From: RGIG995 sp045543655
GTDB taxonomy: Bacteria; Bacillota; Clostridia; Oscillospirales; UBA644
Length of the DNA: 64,000 bases
Direction of reading: 5' to 3'
Assembly (NCBI GenBank): GCA_045543655.1
Contig: JAZPXN010000078.1
Location: forward strand, 5,775-69,774
Shown here: in pieces, positions 34,618 to 42,700 of the stretch
Layout of the letters: the number at the start of each line of letters is the position of its first letter
Position numbering within the stretch: the first letter of the stretch is position 1
Notes under the pieces: generated by a model
The model's input: only the letters and a program-made list of their open reading frames with translations
Databases searched by the model: none
What the model was told of the DNA's origin: nothing
Program-made: the position numbers and the translations under genes

Positions 34618-35046
34618 TCAGTCTTCAAGCATATTGACTCTTCTCAGGTGCTTTCCGCCTTCGAAGGGGGTAGACAGGAATACTTCAATCAGCTCCAGGG
34701 CAAGGCCTTCGCCCATGACCCGGGCGCCGATGCACATAACGTTTGTGTTATTGTGGGCTCGCGTAAACTTGGTGGAGAAATAGTCGGAGCAGACTGCAGC
34801 GCGGATGCCCTTGACTTTATTTGCCGCCATGGACATCCCGATGCCGGTTCCGCAGATAAGAATTCCAAGCTCGGCGTTTCCGTCGTTGATCTCTTTGCAG
34901 AGCGCTTTTGCAAAAATGGGATAGTCGCAGGAGGCCTCGCTGTCGGTTCCGCAGTCGATGACCCTGTGCCCCTTTTCTTCAAGATACTTTTTTACCGATT
35001 CCTTCAGTTGGAATCCGGCGTGGTCGCTGGCAATAACAAGATTCAT
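34618..35046 (-). CDS. rpiB: Ribose-5-phosphate isomerase B
   Basis: 142-residue RpiB/LacAB-type isomerase interconverting ribose 5-phosphate and ribulose 5-phosphate. It has ASDHAGF at the N-terminus, the catalytic Cys in LICGTGIGMSMAANK and the AHNNTNV loop. Start at 35046 (MNLVIASDH) is chosen with AAAGGACG upstream; the longer frame to 35160 lies mostly in tsaB. Its product feeds PRPP, which the neighbouring upp uses. Confidence 0.96.
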   Translation of the reverse strand: MNLVIASDHAGFQLKESVKKYLEEKGHRVIDCGTDSEASCDYPIFAKALCKEINDGNAELGILICGTGIGMSMAANKVKGIRAAVCSDYFSTKFTRAHNNTNVMCIGARVMGEGLALELIEVFLSTPFEGGKHLRRVNMLED

Positions 35047-35068
35047 GATATCTTCGTCCTTTCGGAAT

Positions 35069-35746
35069 TTATTTTTTCGTTTCCCGTTCCATCCGTTCCC
35101 GTTCCGCTTGGGGTAGCCTGAGGTAGCAGGGCTCCAGTTTCTCCGGGGAGACCAGAGCATTCTCCTGCATTTCAGCGCAGATCATTGCTACGCTTTCTGC
35201 CCGGATAAGCGCCCTGTCCGGGCTTGCGGTGAAGGCCGTCCGCCCGGCGTCCGTGGCGGCGCGCATTGCAATCTCCATACCGTCTCCGCAAAAGAGGAGG
35301 GGGCCCTCCGTATCGTCCAGGAGATCCCGTACGGAGATCTGACGGTCCTCACAGAGCCGCTGTCCTGCCCGGAAATTTGCGTTGTAAAGCATGCTTCTTC
35401 GGGCATCCTCCACGGCGCAGACCGTTCCGTCAAAACTGACGCCGTAAGCCAACGCCAGGAGGGAGGAGACGGGTGCGCAGGGGGTATTGTTTTTATGGGC
35501 CAAGCCCTTTGCGGTGGCAACTGCGATCTTGATTCCTGTAAATGATCCGGGGCCAACGGTGACGGCGATTCTGTCGACGTTGTCTATGGTAATGCCGGCG
35601 TCTTTCAAAACGCCTTCGATCATGGGGAGCAGAGTCTGGCTGTGAGTCAGTCCGGTATTCTGATATCGAGACGCTACAATTTTTCCGTCCAGCATCAAAC
35701 AGGCGGAGCAGGCGAGGGTAGAGGCGTCAAAGGCAAGAATCGTCAT
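35069..35746 (-). CDS. tsaB: tRNA threonylcarbamoyladenosine biosynthesis protein TsaB
   Basis: 225-residue ASKHA-fold protein that supports TsaD in t6A37 synthesis. N-terminal ILAFDASTLACSACL, the GLTHSQTLLPMI segment and the TVGPGSFTGIKIAVATAKGL signature identify it. It lacks the metal-binding HxxxH of TsaD, as expected. Start ATG overlaps the tsaE stop by 4 nt. tsaD itself is not in the window, only a paralogue at 11226. Confidence 0.95.
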   Translation of the reverse strand: MTILAFDASTLACSACLMLDGKIVASRYQNTGLTHSQTLLPMIEGVLKDAGITIDNVDRIAVTVGPGSFTGIKIAVATAKGLAHKNNTPCAPVSSLLALAYGVSFDGTVCAVEDARRSMLYNANFRAGQRLCEDRQISVRDLLDDTEGPLLFCGDGMEIAMRAATDAGRTAFTASPDRALIRAESVAMICAEMQENALVSPEKLEPCYLRLPQAERERMERETKK

Positions 35747-36156
35747 GATTCGTCTCCTGTTCTGATGATCCGGTCGTCCGGTCCTTCCCCGTATTCAAAA
35801 TAGATGCGCAGAGCGTCGTCCGGAAGATATTCCTCTGCATTTTCACTCCATTCCACGAGGCTGACCGATCCCGGTTCCCGGTCGAAAAACCCGATGGAAT
35901 AAAGATCGTCATAACCCGAAAGACGGTAGAGATCGTAATGATAGACCGGCTTGTCCGCATCGTAGCGGTGGCATAAGGCAAACGTGGGGCTGGTTACGTC
36001 CCCGGTGTATCCGAGTCCGGAGAGAAATCCTTTGACGAATTCGGTTTTTCCGCAACCCATCTCCCCGAACAGGCAGATCGTTTCCGCCTGAACGGATTTG
36101 GATAAGACGCGGCCGAATTCCTTCGTTTCCTCTTCGGAGCGGCTGTGAAAAATCAT
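35743..36156 (-). CDS. tsaE: tRNA threonylcarbamoyladenosine biosynthesis ATPase TsaE
   Basis: 137-residue P-loop ATPase of the t6A pathway, which binds the TsaB-TsaD complex. The Walker A is GEMGCGKTEF near residue 31, followed by DVTSPTFAL, YHYDLYRL and SLVEWSEN, all family hallmarks. 3 nt after the transporter gene and overlapping tsaB by 4 nt. Confidence 0.96.
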   Translation of the reverse strand: MIFHSRSEEETKEFGRVLSKSVQAETICLFGEMGCGKTEFVKGFLSGLGYTGDVTSPTFALCHRYDADKPVYHYDLYRLSGYDDLYSIGFFDREPGSVSLVEWSENAEEYLPDDALRIYFEYGEGPDDRIIRTGDES

Positions 36157-36159
36157 GGA

Positions 36160-37407
36160 TTACTCCTTTGGTTTTTTCTTTTTGAATTTTGACCCGATGC
36201 AATTTTTGATTTCGGCATACGTCCACCTCTTTGACGGAGGATCACGATCCGTTTCGTCGTCCAGCGAAAGCCCCTTTTCATAGGTGCGGCGGGATACTTC
36301 CTTTCTGGTCAGCGTATAAAGCACGGCGCAGAGGGGGACGCTGAACAAAAATCCCAAAAACCCAAACAGGCCGCCGCCCAGGGTGATCGAGATCACGACC
36401 CAGAGAGCGGGAAGCCCCGTGGCTTCGCCGGAAATGCGAGGATCGATGAGGTTGCTGTCTACCTGCTGAAGCACGATAACGAAAATGATGAACCAGAAGC
36501 ATTGTGCCGGATTGACCAACAAAAGAAGAAGTGCGGAGGGAATTGCGCCGATAAAGGGCCCAAGCATGGGGATGATATTGGTAACGCCGATGATGAAGCT
36601 GATCAGCGCCGCATACTCAAAGCCGAAGATCTTCATAAAGACGAAGCATATAATTCCCACGATAATGGAATCCAACACGCGGCCGGAAATGTATCCGGTA
36701 AAGGTTCTTGCAGTCAGTTTTGCTACTTCCCGGATTTGATCCGCAATTTTGAGAGGGAAGAATGCATATACGAGTTTTTTGATCTGCCACTTCAGGTGAT
36801 TACGGCTGAGCATGATATAAATGGAAATGATGATGCTCAGTATCGCATTGGTAAGGCCTCCGGCAATGCTTTTCGTAATGTTAAAGATTTCCGGCAGACG
36901 GGTCACGACTATGTCGGTCACTTTACTGATCAAGGCCGTGATCCACTGTCCCCATTCCGTGAAATCGAAGGGCTCTACGTTTGCCTTCAGTATCTCGTAT
37001 TTTTCAATAAGGTCGTTGAGAACGTTTTCAATATTCTTAACGTAGGAATTTACGTTTGCAATAAGAGTAGATACGCTGGTTGTGATCTCGGGGATGACGG
37101 CGACGAGAAATACGGTGATGAAGGCCAGAACTACGATATAGGTCACTGCAACGGAGATGCCGGAAGCAATGCTGTTCTTGTGCCTTGATTTCCGAAATAG
37201 ATGCAGGAAAAGCTTGCGGAACAAGGTGAAAGGTCTATCCAGTAACAGGGCGATCAGAATGCCCGCAATGACGGGGGATAGGATTGACGTCAGAAGTTTT
37301 ATGCCGGAAACGATTGCATCAAACTTTATGACCGCAACTGCTAAGATTGCGGCAATGACGAGTATACAGATTATGCTTCGGAATAATTTCTTGTCCATGG
37401 GTTCCAT
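36160..37407 (-). CDS. AI-2E family transporter (PerM/YtvI-type membrane protein)
   Basis: 415-residue polytopic membrane protein with about eight hydrophobic segments: two pairs at the N-terminus, then an amphipathic region, then a conserved C-terminal block (NIIPMLGPFIGAIPSALLLL, QQVDSNLIDPRISG, LGGGLFGFLGFLFSVPLCAV). The family includes the AI-2 exporter TqsA and Na+/H+ antiporter-like or sporulation YtvI proteins; the substrate here is unknown. Start at ATG 37407 or, nine bases later, ATG 37398, which has GGATGGA upstream. First gene of the minus-strand operon. Confidence 0.9.
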   Translation of the reverse strand: MEPMDKKLFRSIICILVIAAILAVAVIKFDAIVSGIKLLTSILSPVIAGILIALLLDRPFTLFRKLFLHLFRKSRHKNSIASGISVAVTYIVVLAFITVFLVAVIPEITTSVSTLIANVNSYVKNIENVLNDLIEKYEILKANVEPFDFTEWGQWITALISKVTDIVVTRLPEIFNITKSIAGGLTNAILSIIISIYIMLSRNHLKWQIKKLVYAFFPLKIADQIREVAKLTARTFTGYISGRVLDSIIVGIICFVFMKIFGFEYAALISFIIGVTNIIPMLGPFIGAIPSALLLLLVNPAQCFWFIIFVIVLQQVDSNLIDPRISGEATGLPALWVVISITLGGGLFGFLGFLFSVPLCAVLYTLTRKEVSRRTYEKGLSLDDETDRDPPSKRWTYAEIKNCIGSKFKKKKPKE

Positions 37408-37426
37408 CCGTTCAGCGTTTTTTATT

Positions 37427-37432
37427 ATTATA
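37427..37432 (-). promoter_or_regulatory. Possible -10 element for the transporter-tsaE-tsaB-rpiB-upp operon
   Basis: Minus-strand TATAAT 20 nt before the ATG, without a good -35. An alternative is TTGAAA with CATATT 17 nt later (-10 at 37437-37442). The leader would be very short in either case. Confidence 0.4.
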
Positions 37433-37546
37433 GCATAATATGACTATAAAATCTATAGGTTTCAAAAAAAATTCGGAAAAAAACCGATTCTCGGAGATAT
37501 CCCCGTCGGAATTCTCAAATAATTCGAAATCTTTTGCGAAAAAGGC

Positions 37547-37575
37547 TTGATTTTTTCCGGAAAATTTGCTATAAT
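37547..37575 (+). promoter_or_regulatory. Sigma-A promoter of metG
   Basis: TTGATT at 37547-37552, 17-nt spacer, TATAAT at 37570-37575, with extended -10 TG at 37567-37568. The 57-nt leader to the metG ATG can form short helices (GTGC/GCAC, GTCC/GGAC), but no T-box or SAM riboswitch is visible. Confidence 0.9.
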
Positions 37576-37632
37576 AGTTCTATTATATGTCCTCATGGAC
37601 AAATTCGTGCCCATTTGCACAAGGAGGTTCCT

Positions 37633-39597
37633 ATGTCGAACAAGAAAAACACCTTTTACATCACCACCCCGATTTACTATACTTCGGGGCATCTTCACAT
37701 CGGCAATTCTTATACCACCGTCGCCGCCGATACTATGGCTCGCTATAAGCGAATGTGCGGATATGATGTAATGATGCTTACCGGTACCGACGAGCACGGT
37801 CAGAAGGTGGAGCGCAAAGCGCAGGAGGCAGGGAAGACCCCCAAGGAATTTACCGACGAGATCGTTGCAGATATTAAAAATATCTGGGAAGTTCTCGGCA
37901 TTGAATATGATAAATTTATCCGCACGTCTGACGATTATCACGTTGCCGCCGTGCAGAAAATCTATCAGAAGCTTTACGACAAGGGCGAGATTTACAAGAG
38001 TGAATACGAGGGGCATTATTGCTCCCCCTGCGAATCCTTCTGGACGGAATCTCAGCTGGTGGACGGCAAATGTCCCGATTGCGGCCGTCCCGTAGAGAAG
38101 GCCAAGGAAGAGAGTTATTTCTTCCGTCTTTCCAAATATCAGGATAAGCTTATTGATCTTTTGGAGAACAATCCTTCCATTCTTCAGCCCGAGGCCCGCG
38201 CCGCGGAAATGATCAACAATTTCCTTAAGCCCGGATTGAAGGACCTCTGCGTTTCCCGAACCACCCTGAAATGGGGCGTGGAGTTGCCCTTTGATCCCAA
38301 GCACGTTGCCTACGTTTGGGTGGACGCGCTTTCCAATTATATCAATGCGCTGGGCTATATGTCCGACGACGACAGCTTGATGAAAAAATACTGGCCTGCC
38401 GATATCCATCTCGTCGGGAAGGATATCGTCCGGTTCCATACCGTGATCTGGTTTGCAATTCTTATGGCTCTGGACGTGGAACTGCCTAAGCAGGTCTACG
38501 GTCACGGTTGGTTGCAAATGAACGGGGATAAAGTTTCCAAGAGTAAGGCTTCCGGCTCCGCCTGTATCGTTGACCCCATTTTCCTTGCGGAACATTTCGG
38601 TCGGGATGCCGTCCGTTATTTCCTCCTGCGGGAAATGCCCTTCGGCTCGGACGGGGAATATACCTACGACGGCCTCATGAGCCGCATCAATTCCGATCTT
38701 GCCAACGATCTTGGCAATCTCGTGTCCCGCTCCACCGCCATGGCCGTCAAGTATTTTGATGGGAAAATCCCCTCAGATCGGGTTTGTGAGCCCGTAGACG
38801 AAGAGCTTCTTTCTCTTGCCCGCGCCACCGCCGCCAATGCGAAGCCTTATATGGAGGCCATGTCCTTCTCCGTGGCTTTGACCGAGATTTTCAAACTGGT
38901 CTCCCGCGCCAATAAATATATCGACGAGACCGCTCCCTGGGCCCTCGCGAAGGATCCCGGGCAAAGTGCCCGTCTTGCTACGGTTCTTGCGAATCTTTTC
39001 GAAGCCATCCGTATTATTTCCAATCTTCTCATGCCTTTTATGCCCGACACCTGCGAAAAAATTCTTGCTTGCATCGGCGCCAAGGCCGTGGGTTGGGAGG
39101 AATGCGTGTCCCAAGGATGCCTGCCTTCCGAGATCAGCGTGACTGCTTGCGAGGCTCTGTTCCCCCGCATTGACATCAAGAAGGAAATGGCGGCTGTCGG
39201 TCTTGGAGAAGAAGCGCCCGCCCCCAAGCCCGCAAAAAAGGAGAAGAAGAAAAAGTCTTCCGATCCCGCCCCCGCGGAAGAGATTTCCTTTGACGAGTTC
39301 ATGAAGGTCGATCTTTCCGTTGCAAAGATTCTGGAATGTGAAGCCGTGGAAAACAGCGAAAAGCTGCTGAAGCTGAAGGTTTCCTTCGGCAAGGAAGAGC
39401 GCCAGATCGTTTCCGGGATCGCCAAGGCCTATGCACCTGCCGACCTGATCGGTCATAACGTCGTAGTGGTCAAAAATCTGAAACCCGCCGTGATCTTTGG
39501 CTTGGAGAGCTTCGGCATGATTATCGCTTCCGGCCAGGGAGAGAATATCCGCGTGATGTTTGCAGACGATTCTGCTCCCGGTGACCGCGTACACTGA
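37633..39597 (+). CDS. metG: Methionyl-tRNA synthetase
   Basis: 654-residue class I synthetase charging tRNA-Met. HLHIGN near residue 19, a zinc knuckle (CSPC and CPDC around residues 130-150), KVSKS at 300-304, an anticodon domain, then a Lys/Pro-rich linker (PKPAKKEKKKKSSDP) and a C-terminal tRNA-binding EMAP-like OB domain (about 560-654). ATG 37633 is chosen with AAGGAGG at 37620-37626; the longer frame to 37534 runs into the promoter. A terminator follows. Confidence 0.97.
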   Translation: MSNKKNTFYITTPIYYTSGHLHIGNSYTTVAADTMARYKRMCGYDVMMLTGTDEHGQKVERKAQEAGKTPKEFTDEIVADIKNIWEVLGIEYDKFIRTSDDYHVAAVQKIYQKLYDKGEIYKSEYEGHYCSPCESFWTESQLVDGKCPDCGRPVEKAKEESYFFRLSKYQDKLIDLLENNPSILQPEARAAEMINNFLKPGLKDLCVSRTTLKWGVELPFDPKHVAYVWVDALSNYINALGYMSDDDSLMKKYWPADIHLVGKDIVRFHTVIWFAILMALDVELPKQVYGHGWLQMNGDKVSKSKASGSACIVDPIFLAEHFGRDAVRYFLLREMPFGSDGEYTYDGLMSRINSDLANDLGNLVSRSTAMAVKYFDGKIPSDRVCEPVDEELLSLARATAANAKPYMEAMSFSVALTEIFKLVSRANKYIDETAPWALAKDPGQSARLATVLANLFEAIRIISNLLMPFMPDTCEKILACIGAKAVGWEECVSQGCLPSEISVTACEALFPRIDIKKEMAAVGLGEEAPAPKPAKKEKKKKSSDPAPAEEISFDEFMKVDLSVAKILECEAVENSEKLLKLKVSFGKEERQIVSGIAKAYAPADLIGHNVVVVKNLKPAVIFGLESFGMIIASGQGENIRVMFADDSAPGDRVH

Positions 39598-39608
39598 TTC
39601 AAATTGAG

Positions 39609-39636
39609 AAGGACCCCTTGCGGGTCCTTCGTTTTT
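39609..39636 (+). terminator. Rho-independent terminator after metG
   Basis: 8-bp stem (AAGGACCC 39609-39616 with GGGTCCTT 39622-39629), 5-nt loop, then CGTTTTT. The ribosome site of tatD overlaps its tail, so tatD is read by read-through from metG. Confidence 0.87.
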
Positions 39637-39646
39637 GAGGTGCATT

Positions 39647-40414
39647 ATGTTATTTGATACCCATGCCCATTTGGATGATGAAGTCTTTGATCACGATCTT
39701 CCGTCGCTGATTCCTTCCCTTTCCGCTGCCGGCGTCGGAAGGGTTATCGTTCCCGGTTGCTCCGTTGCGTCCTCCGAAAAGGCGAAAAGGATTGCTGAAA
39801 ATTACGATAGCGTTTATTTTGCCGCAGGGGTGCACCCCGGAAGTATACTTTCAATGGATTACGGCTCCATCGATCAACTTGCGGAATTGGCGACCCATCC
39901 GAAATGCGTCGCAATCGGTGAGATCGGTTTGGACTTTTATTGGGAGAAGGATCCCGTGGTGCGGGATACCCAACGGTATTGGTTTCGCCAGCAATTACAT
40001 TTGGCTTACGAGCTGGGAAAACCGGTGATTATCCACGACAGGGAGGCTCATCAGGAGTGCTTTGACGCCGTTCGAGAGTCCGGAACAAGGGGTGTATTCC
40101 ATTGTTATTCTTCCTCTGCGGAAATGGCGATCGAGTTGGTTAAAATCGGGTTCTATTGCTCCTTTACCGGCGTCATAACCTATCAGGGAGCAAAGAAGGC
40201 TCTGCGCGCGATTTCCGAAATGCCCCTGGAGCGGATTTTGATCGAGACCGATTCCCCCTATCTTGCTCCCGTACCCCATCAAAGGGAGCGGAACGATCCC
40301 CGAAACGTCCGTGCGGTTGCGGAAAAGATCTCCGAAGTTCGCAAAATACCCGTAGAAGAGGTTATTCGCATTACGACGGAAAACGCCGCCCGATTGTTCC
40401 ACGTTGAATTGTGA
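39647..40414 (+). CDS. tatD: TatD-family metal-dependent hydrolase (DNase)
   Basis: 255-residue TIM-barrel hydrolase with the TatD metal sites: DTHAHLDD, GEIGLDFYW, PVIIHDREAH, FHCYSS and ETDSPYLAP. Related enzymes have 3'-5' DNase activity and the metG-tatD order is widespread. ATG 39647 follows TTGAGGTGC at 39635-39643. The protein partner family, the TatD-linked radical SAM protein, occurs 16 kb downstream at 56126. Confidence 0.95.
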   Translation: MLFDTHAHLDDEVFDHDLPSLIPSLSAAGVGRVIVPGCSVASSEKAKRIAENYDSVYFAAGVHPGSILSMDYGSIDQLAELATHPKCVAIGEIGLDFYWEKDPVVRDTQRYWFRQQLHLAYELGKPVIIHDREAHQECFDAVRESGTRGVFHCYSSSAEMAIELVKIGFYCSFTGVITYQGAKKALRAISEMPLERILIETDSPYLAPVPHQRERNDPRNVRAVAEKISEVRKIPVEEVIRITTENAARLFHVEL

Positions 40415-40505
40415 CAAAAATGAAACGGCACGGTTTCAAAAGGATGACAAGTCTCGAAAATAATCTTAATATTTGTCTTTTTTCCAACGTTTTTTCGTTT
40501 GCGAC

Positions 40506-40534
40506 TTGCAATTCTTATATCATTATGGTATAAT
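40506..40534 (+). promoter_or_regulatory. Sigma-A promoter of the rimP-nusA-infB operon
   Basis: TTGCAA at 40506-40511, 17-nt spacer, TATAAT at 40529-40534. The likely transcription start near 40541 coincides with the first base of a 28-nt hairpin. Confidence 0.85.
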
Positions 40535-40540
40535 AACCTA

Positions 40541-40575
40541 CGAAGAGCGGAATTTTTTCCGCTCTTCGAGTTTTG
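40541..40575 (+). promoter_or_regulatory. Leader hairpin, possible NusA-dependent attenuator
   Basis: Perfect 12-bp stem: CGAAGAGCGGAA (40541-40552) and TTCCGCTCTTCG (40557-40568) around a TTTT loop, followed by AGTTTTG. The short T run makes a weak intrinsic terminator at the start of the rimP-nusA transcript. B. subtilis nusA is known to autoregulate through a weak NusA-dependent terminator in its leader, so a similar role is inferred. A 5' mRNA-stabilising hairpin is the alternative. Confidence 0.6.
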
Positions 40576-40607
40576 TATAGACAAATTTTTGGGGAAAGGA
40601 TGAGATT

Positions 40608-41063
40608 ATGGCGGTATCAGACGTTGTAAGAGCCCTGGTTTTGCCCATCACGGAAGCGTTGGGGTTGCTCCTTTGGGACGTTGAGTTTGTAAAAGAAGGT
40701 TCCGAGCATTTTCTGCGGATTTATATCGATCGGGAGGACGGAGGAATCGGTATTGAGGATTGCGAAGCCGTTTCCCGGACGCTGGATCCGATCCTGGATG
40801 AGGCGGATCCTATTTCTCAGAGCTATCACCTTGAGGTTTGTTCCGCCGGGTTGATCCGGGATCTGAAGACCACGGAACATATTCGCCGTTTTCTCGGTCT
40901 GGAAGCGGAGGTCCGGCTCTACAAAGGCGAGCAGGATCTTCCCAAAAAATTCCTTGCCCGGTTGGATAACGTCACCGACGACGTGCTGACGGTGACCGTA
41001 GCAGACGCTGCGTACGAAATCAACCGGAAATCAATTTCAAAAATCAAAATCGATCTTATATAA
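40608..41063 (+). CDS. rimP: Ribosome maturation factor RimP
   Basis: 151-residue 30S maturation factor. The N-terminal domain contains LGLLLWDVEFVKEGSEHFLRI-like signature residues and the IEDCEAVSRTLDPILDE helix; the C-terminal Sm-like domain ends ISKIKIDL. ATG 40608 with GGAAAGGATGAG upstream. First gene of the operon and 19 nt before nusA, the universal order. Confidence 0.95.
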   Translation: MAVSDVVRALVLPITEALGLLLWDVEFVKEGSEHFLRIYIDREDGGIGIEDCEAVSRTLDPILDEADPISQSYHLEVCSAGLIRDLKTTEHIRRFLGLEAEVRLYKGEQDLPKKFLARLDNVTDDVLTVTVADAAYEINRKSISKIKIDLI

Positions 41064-41082
41064 GCGGAGGTAATCAGGAAAA

Positions 41083-42114
41083 ATGAACGAAGAATTTTAT
41101 AATGCACTCGCCCTGCTTCAGCAGGAAAAAGGCATTCCCCAGAAGTATATGCTGGAAAAAATCCGCGCAGCGATTGCGTCGGCGGTGAAGCGTGACCGTA
41201 GCGTCCCTGCCGAAAACGTGGACGTGGTCTTTGATGAAGAGAAGAAGACCATCAGCGTATTTATCAAACGGCTCGTGGTTGACAACGTGGAAGATCCCTC
41301 CATTGAGATTTCCGTGGAGGATGCTCAGGAGCTTTCTGCAAATTATCAACTCGGCGATTTCGTCCGGGAAGAGGTTGACCCCGCTACCGTTGGCCGTATT
41401 GCTGCAAAGGTCGGCAAAAACGTTATCGTTCAGGGGATCAACGAAGCCGTAAACGGCTCTCTGATCAGCGAGTTCGAAGGCCAGAAGGGATCGATCGTTA
41501 CCGGTACCGTGGATCGGGTAGACGAATTCAACCGGGTCGTTTATCTGAACGTCAACGGCTATTCTCTTCCCCTGAACCTGAAGGATCAGATCCCCGGCGA
41601 AACGTTCCGGGATGGAGATCACGTTAAGGTCTGCGTTTCCGATATCCGCCGTAACGCCAAAGCACAGGAGATCGTTCTTTCCCGTACCAATGCGGAATTC
41701 CTGCGCCGGCTGTTCCAGGTGGAAATTCCCGAGGTGGCCGACGGCACCGTCCGCGTTATGGCCATTGCCCGGGAGGCCGGCTCCCGCTCTAAGGTTGCCG
41801 TCTGGTCCAAGAATCCCGACGTGGATCCCGTGGGGGCCTGCATCGGACCGAAGCAGATGCGCATCAATTCCATTCTTTCCGAGCTCAACGGGGAGCGTAT
41901 TGATTTGATCAAATATAGCCCCGAGCCGGAAGAATTTATCGTCTCCTCTCTGTCTCCCGCCTCCGTGCGGATCGTTGAAATCAATAAGGAAGACCGTACT
42001 TGCCGCGTGGCAGTTGCCGCCGATCAGCTTTCTCTTGCGATCGGTAAGACCGGGCAGAACGTCCGTCTCGCCGCAGGTCTGACGAATTATCATATTGATA
42101 TCGTGGCGGAATAA
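41083..42114 (+). CDS. nusA: Transcription termination/antitermination factor NusA
   Basis: 343 residues, the Gram-positive length without the extra C-terminal repeats of E. coli. An N-terminal RNA polymerase-binding domain (1-130) is followed by S1 (about 135-200) and two KH domains (VGACIGPKQMRINSI and LAIGKTGQNVRLA). It modulates pausing and termination. ATG 41083 with GGAGG upstream. rnpM starts 3 nt after its stop. Confidence 0.97.
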   Translation: MNEEFYNALALLQQEKGIPQKYMLEKIRAAIASAVKRDRSVPAENVDVVFDEEKKTISVFIKRLVVDNVEDPSIEISVEDAQELSANYQLGDFVREEVDPATVGRIAAKVGKNVIVQGINEAVNGSLISEFEGQKGSIVTGTVDRVDEFNRVVYLNVNGYSLPLNLKDQIPGETFRDGDHVKVCVSDIRRNAKAQEIVLSRTNAEFLRRLFQVEIPEVADGTVRVMAIAREAGSRSKVAVWSKNPDVDPVGACIGPKQMRINSILSELNGERIDLIKYSPEPEEFIVSSLSPASVRIVEINKEDRTCRVAVAADQLSLAIGKTGQNVRLAAGLTNYHIDIVAE

Positions 42115-42117
42115 ACT

Positions 42118-42405
42118 ATGAAGAAAAGTATCCGGCATAAAGGAGCGAAGATCCGCATGTGTGCCGCGTGTGGATTGCGTGCCAGGAAGGACGAGGCCGA
42201 TTACGTCCGGATCGTGCTTTCCAAGGACGGTACGGTCTCCATCGACGGGGAAGGGATCCTGCCCGGCAGAGGCGCATACGTCTGCAGATCCGCAGATTGC
42301 GTCCGGAAGATCTGCAAGACCCGCCGCCTGTCCCATCTTCTTCGGGGCCCTGTTCCGGAGACTCTATACGAAGAACTCCGGAGGGAGGTCGGCATCGATG
42401 GATAA
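42118..42405 (+). CDS. rnpM: RnpM (YlxR), RNase P modulator
   Basis: 95-residue basic RNA-binding protein of the YlxR/DUF448 family, with MCAACGLRARKDE at the N-terminus and the GRGAYVC signature. In B. subtilis it binds RNase P RNA and lowers its activity. Placement between nusA and infB is conserved. The 3' end overlaps ylxQ by 8 nt. Confidence 0.93.
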   Translation: MKKSIRHKGAKIRMCAACGLRARKDEADYVRIVLSKDGTVSIDGEGILPGRGAYVCRSADCVRKICKTRRLSHLLRGPVPETLYEELRREVGIDG

Positions 42406-42700
42406 CCATTTCCTTTCGACTTTGGGCCTTGCCCGTCGGGCGGGGAAGCTTCTGCTCGGCGTAGATTCCGTCCGGGAATACCGTAAGTCCGCAGCGCTTC
42501 TGATCTACGCGTCAGATGCGTCTCCCCGTGTGGAGAGGGTCCTTGCGGATCGGAAGGATCCCGCCATCCGGCCGGAACTTACCAAAAAAGAGCTTGGCAG
42601 CGCCGTTGGGTGCAAAGAGGCCGCCGTCATTGCGGTCATCGATGCCGGTTTTGCCGGTATTATTCGGAAAAAATTCGAATCGCAGGAGGATAACGCATGA
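42398..42700 (+). CDS. ylxQ: L7Ae/L30e-family RNA-binding protein (YlxQ)
   Basis: 100-residue ribosomal L7Ae-like protein, expected to bind kink-turn or similar RNA. It begins HFLSTLGLARRAGKLLLGVD, typical of YlxQ, and ends with AVIAVIDAGFAGIIRK. ATG 42398 is chosen with GGAGGGAGG at 42380-42388; a longer frame to 42161 is inside rnpM. Its stop overlaps infB by 4 nt. Confidence 0.92.
   Translation: MDNHFLSTLGLARRAGKLLLGVDSVREYRKSAALLIYASDASPRVERVLADRKDPAIRPELTKKELGSAVGCKEAAVIAVIDAGFAGIIRKKFESQEDNA

Noticed and set aside
33937..35121. 394-codon plus-strand frame opposite upp and rpiB
   Set aside because: Both minus-strand genes have full family motifs; the plus frame has none and starts inside the upp terminator.
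37576..37632. T-box or SAM riboswitch before metG
   Set aside because: The leader is 57 nt with only short helices and no conserved T-box or SAM core.
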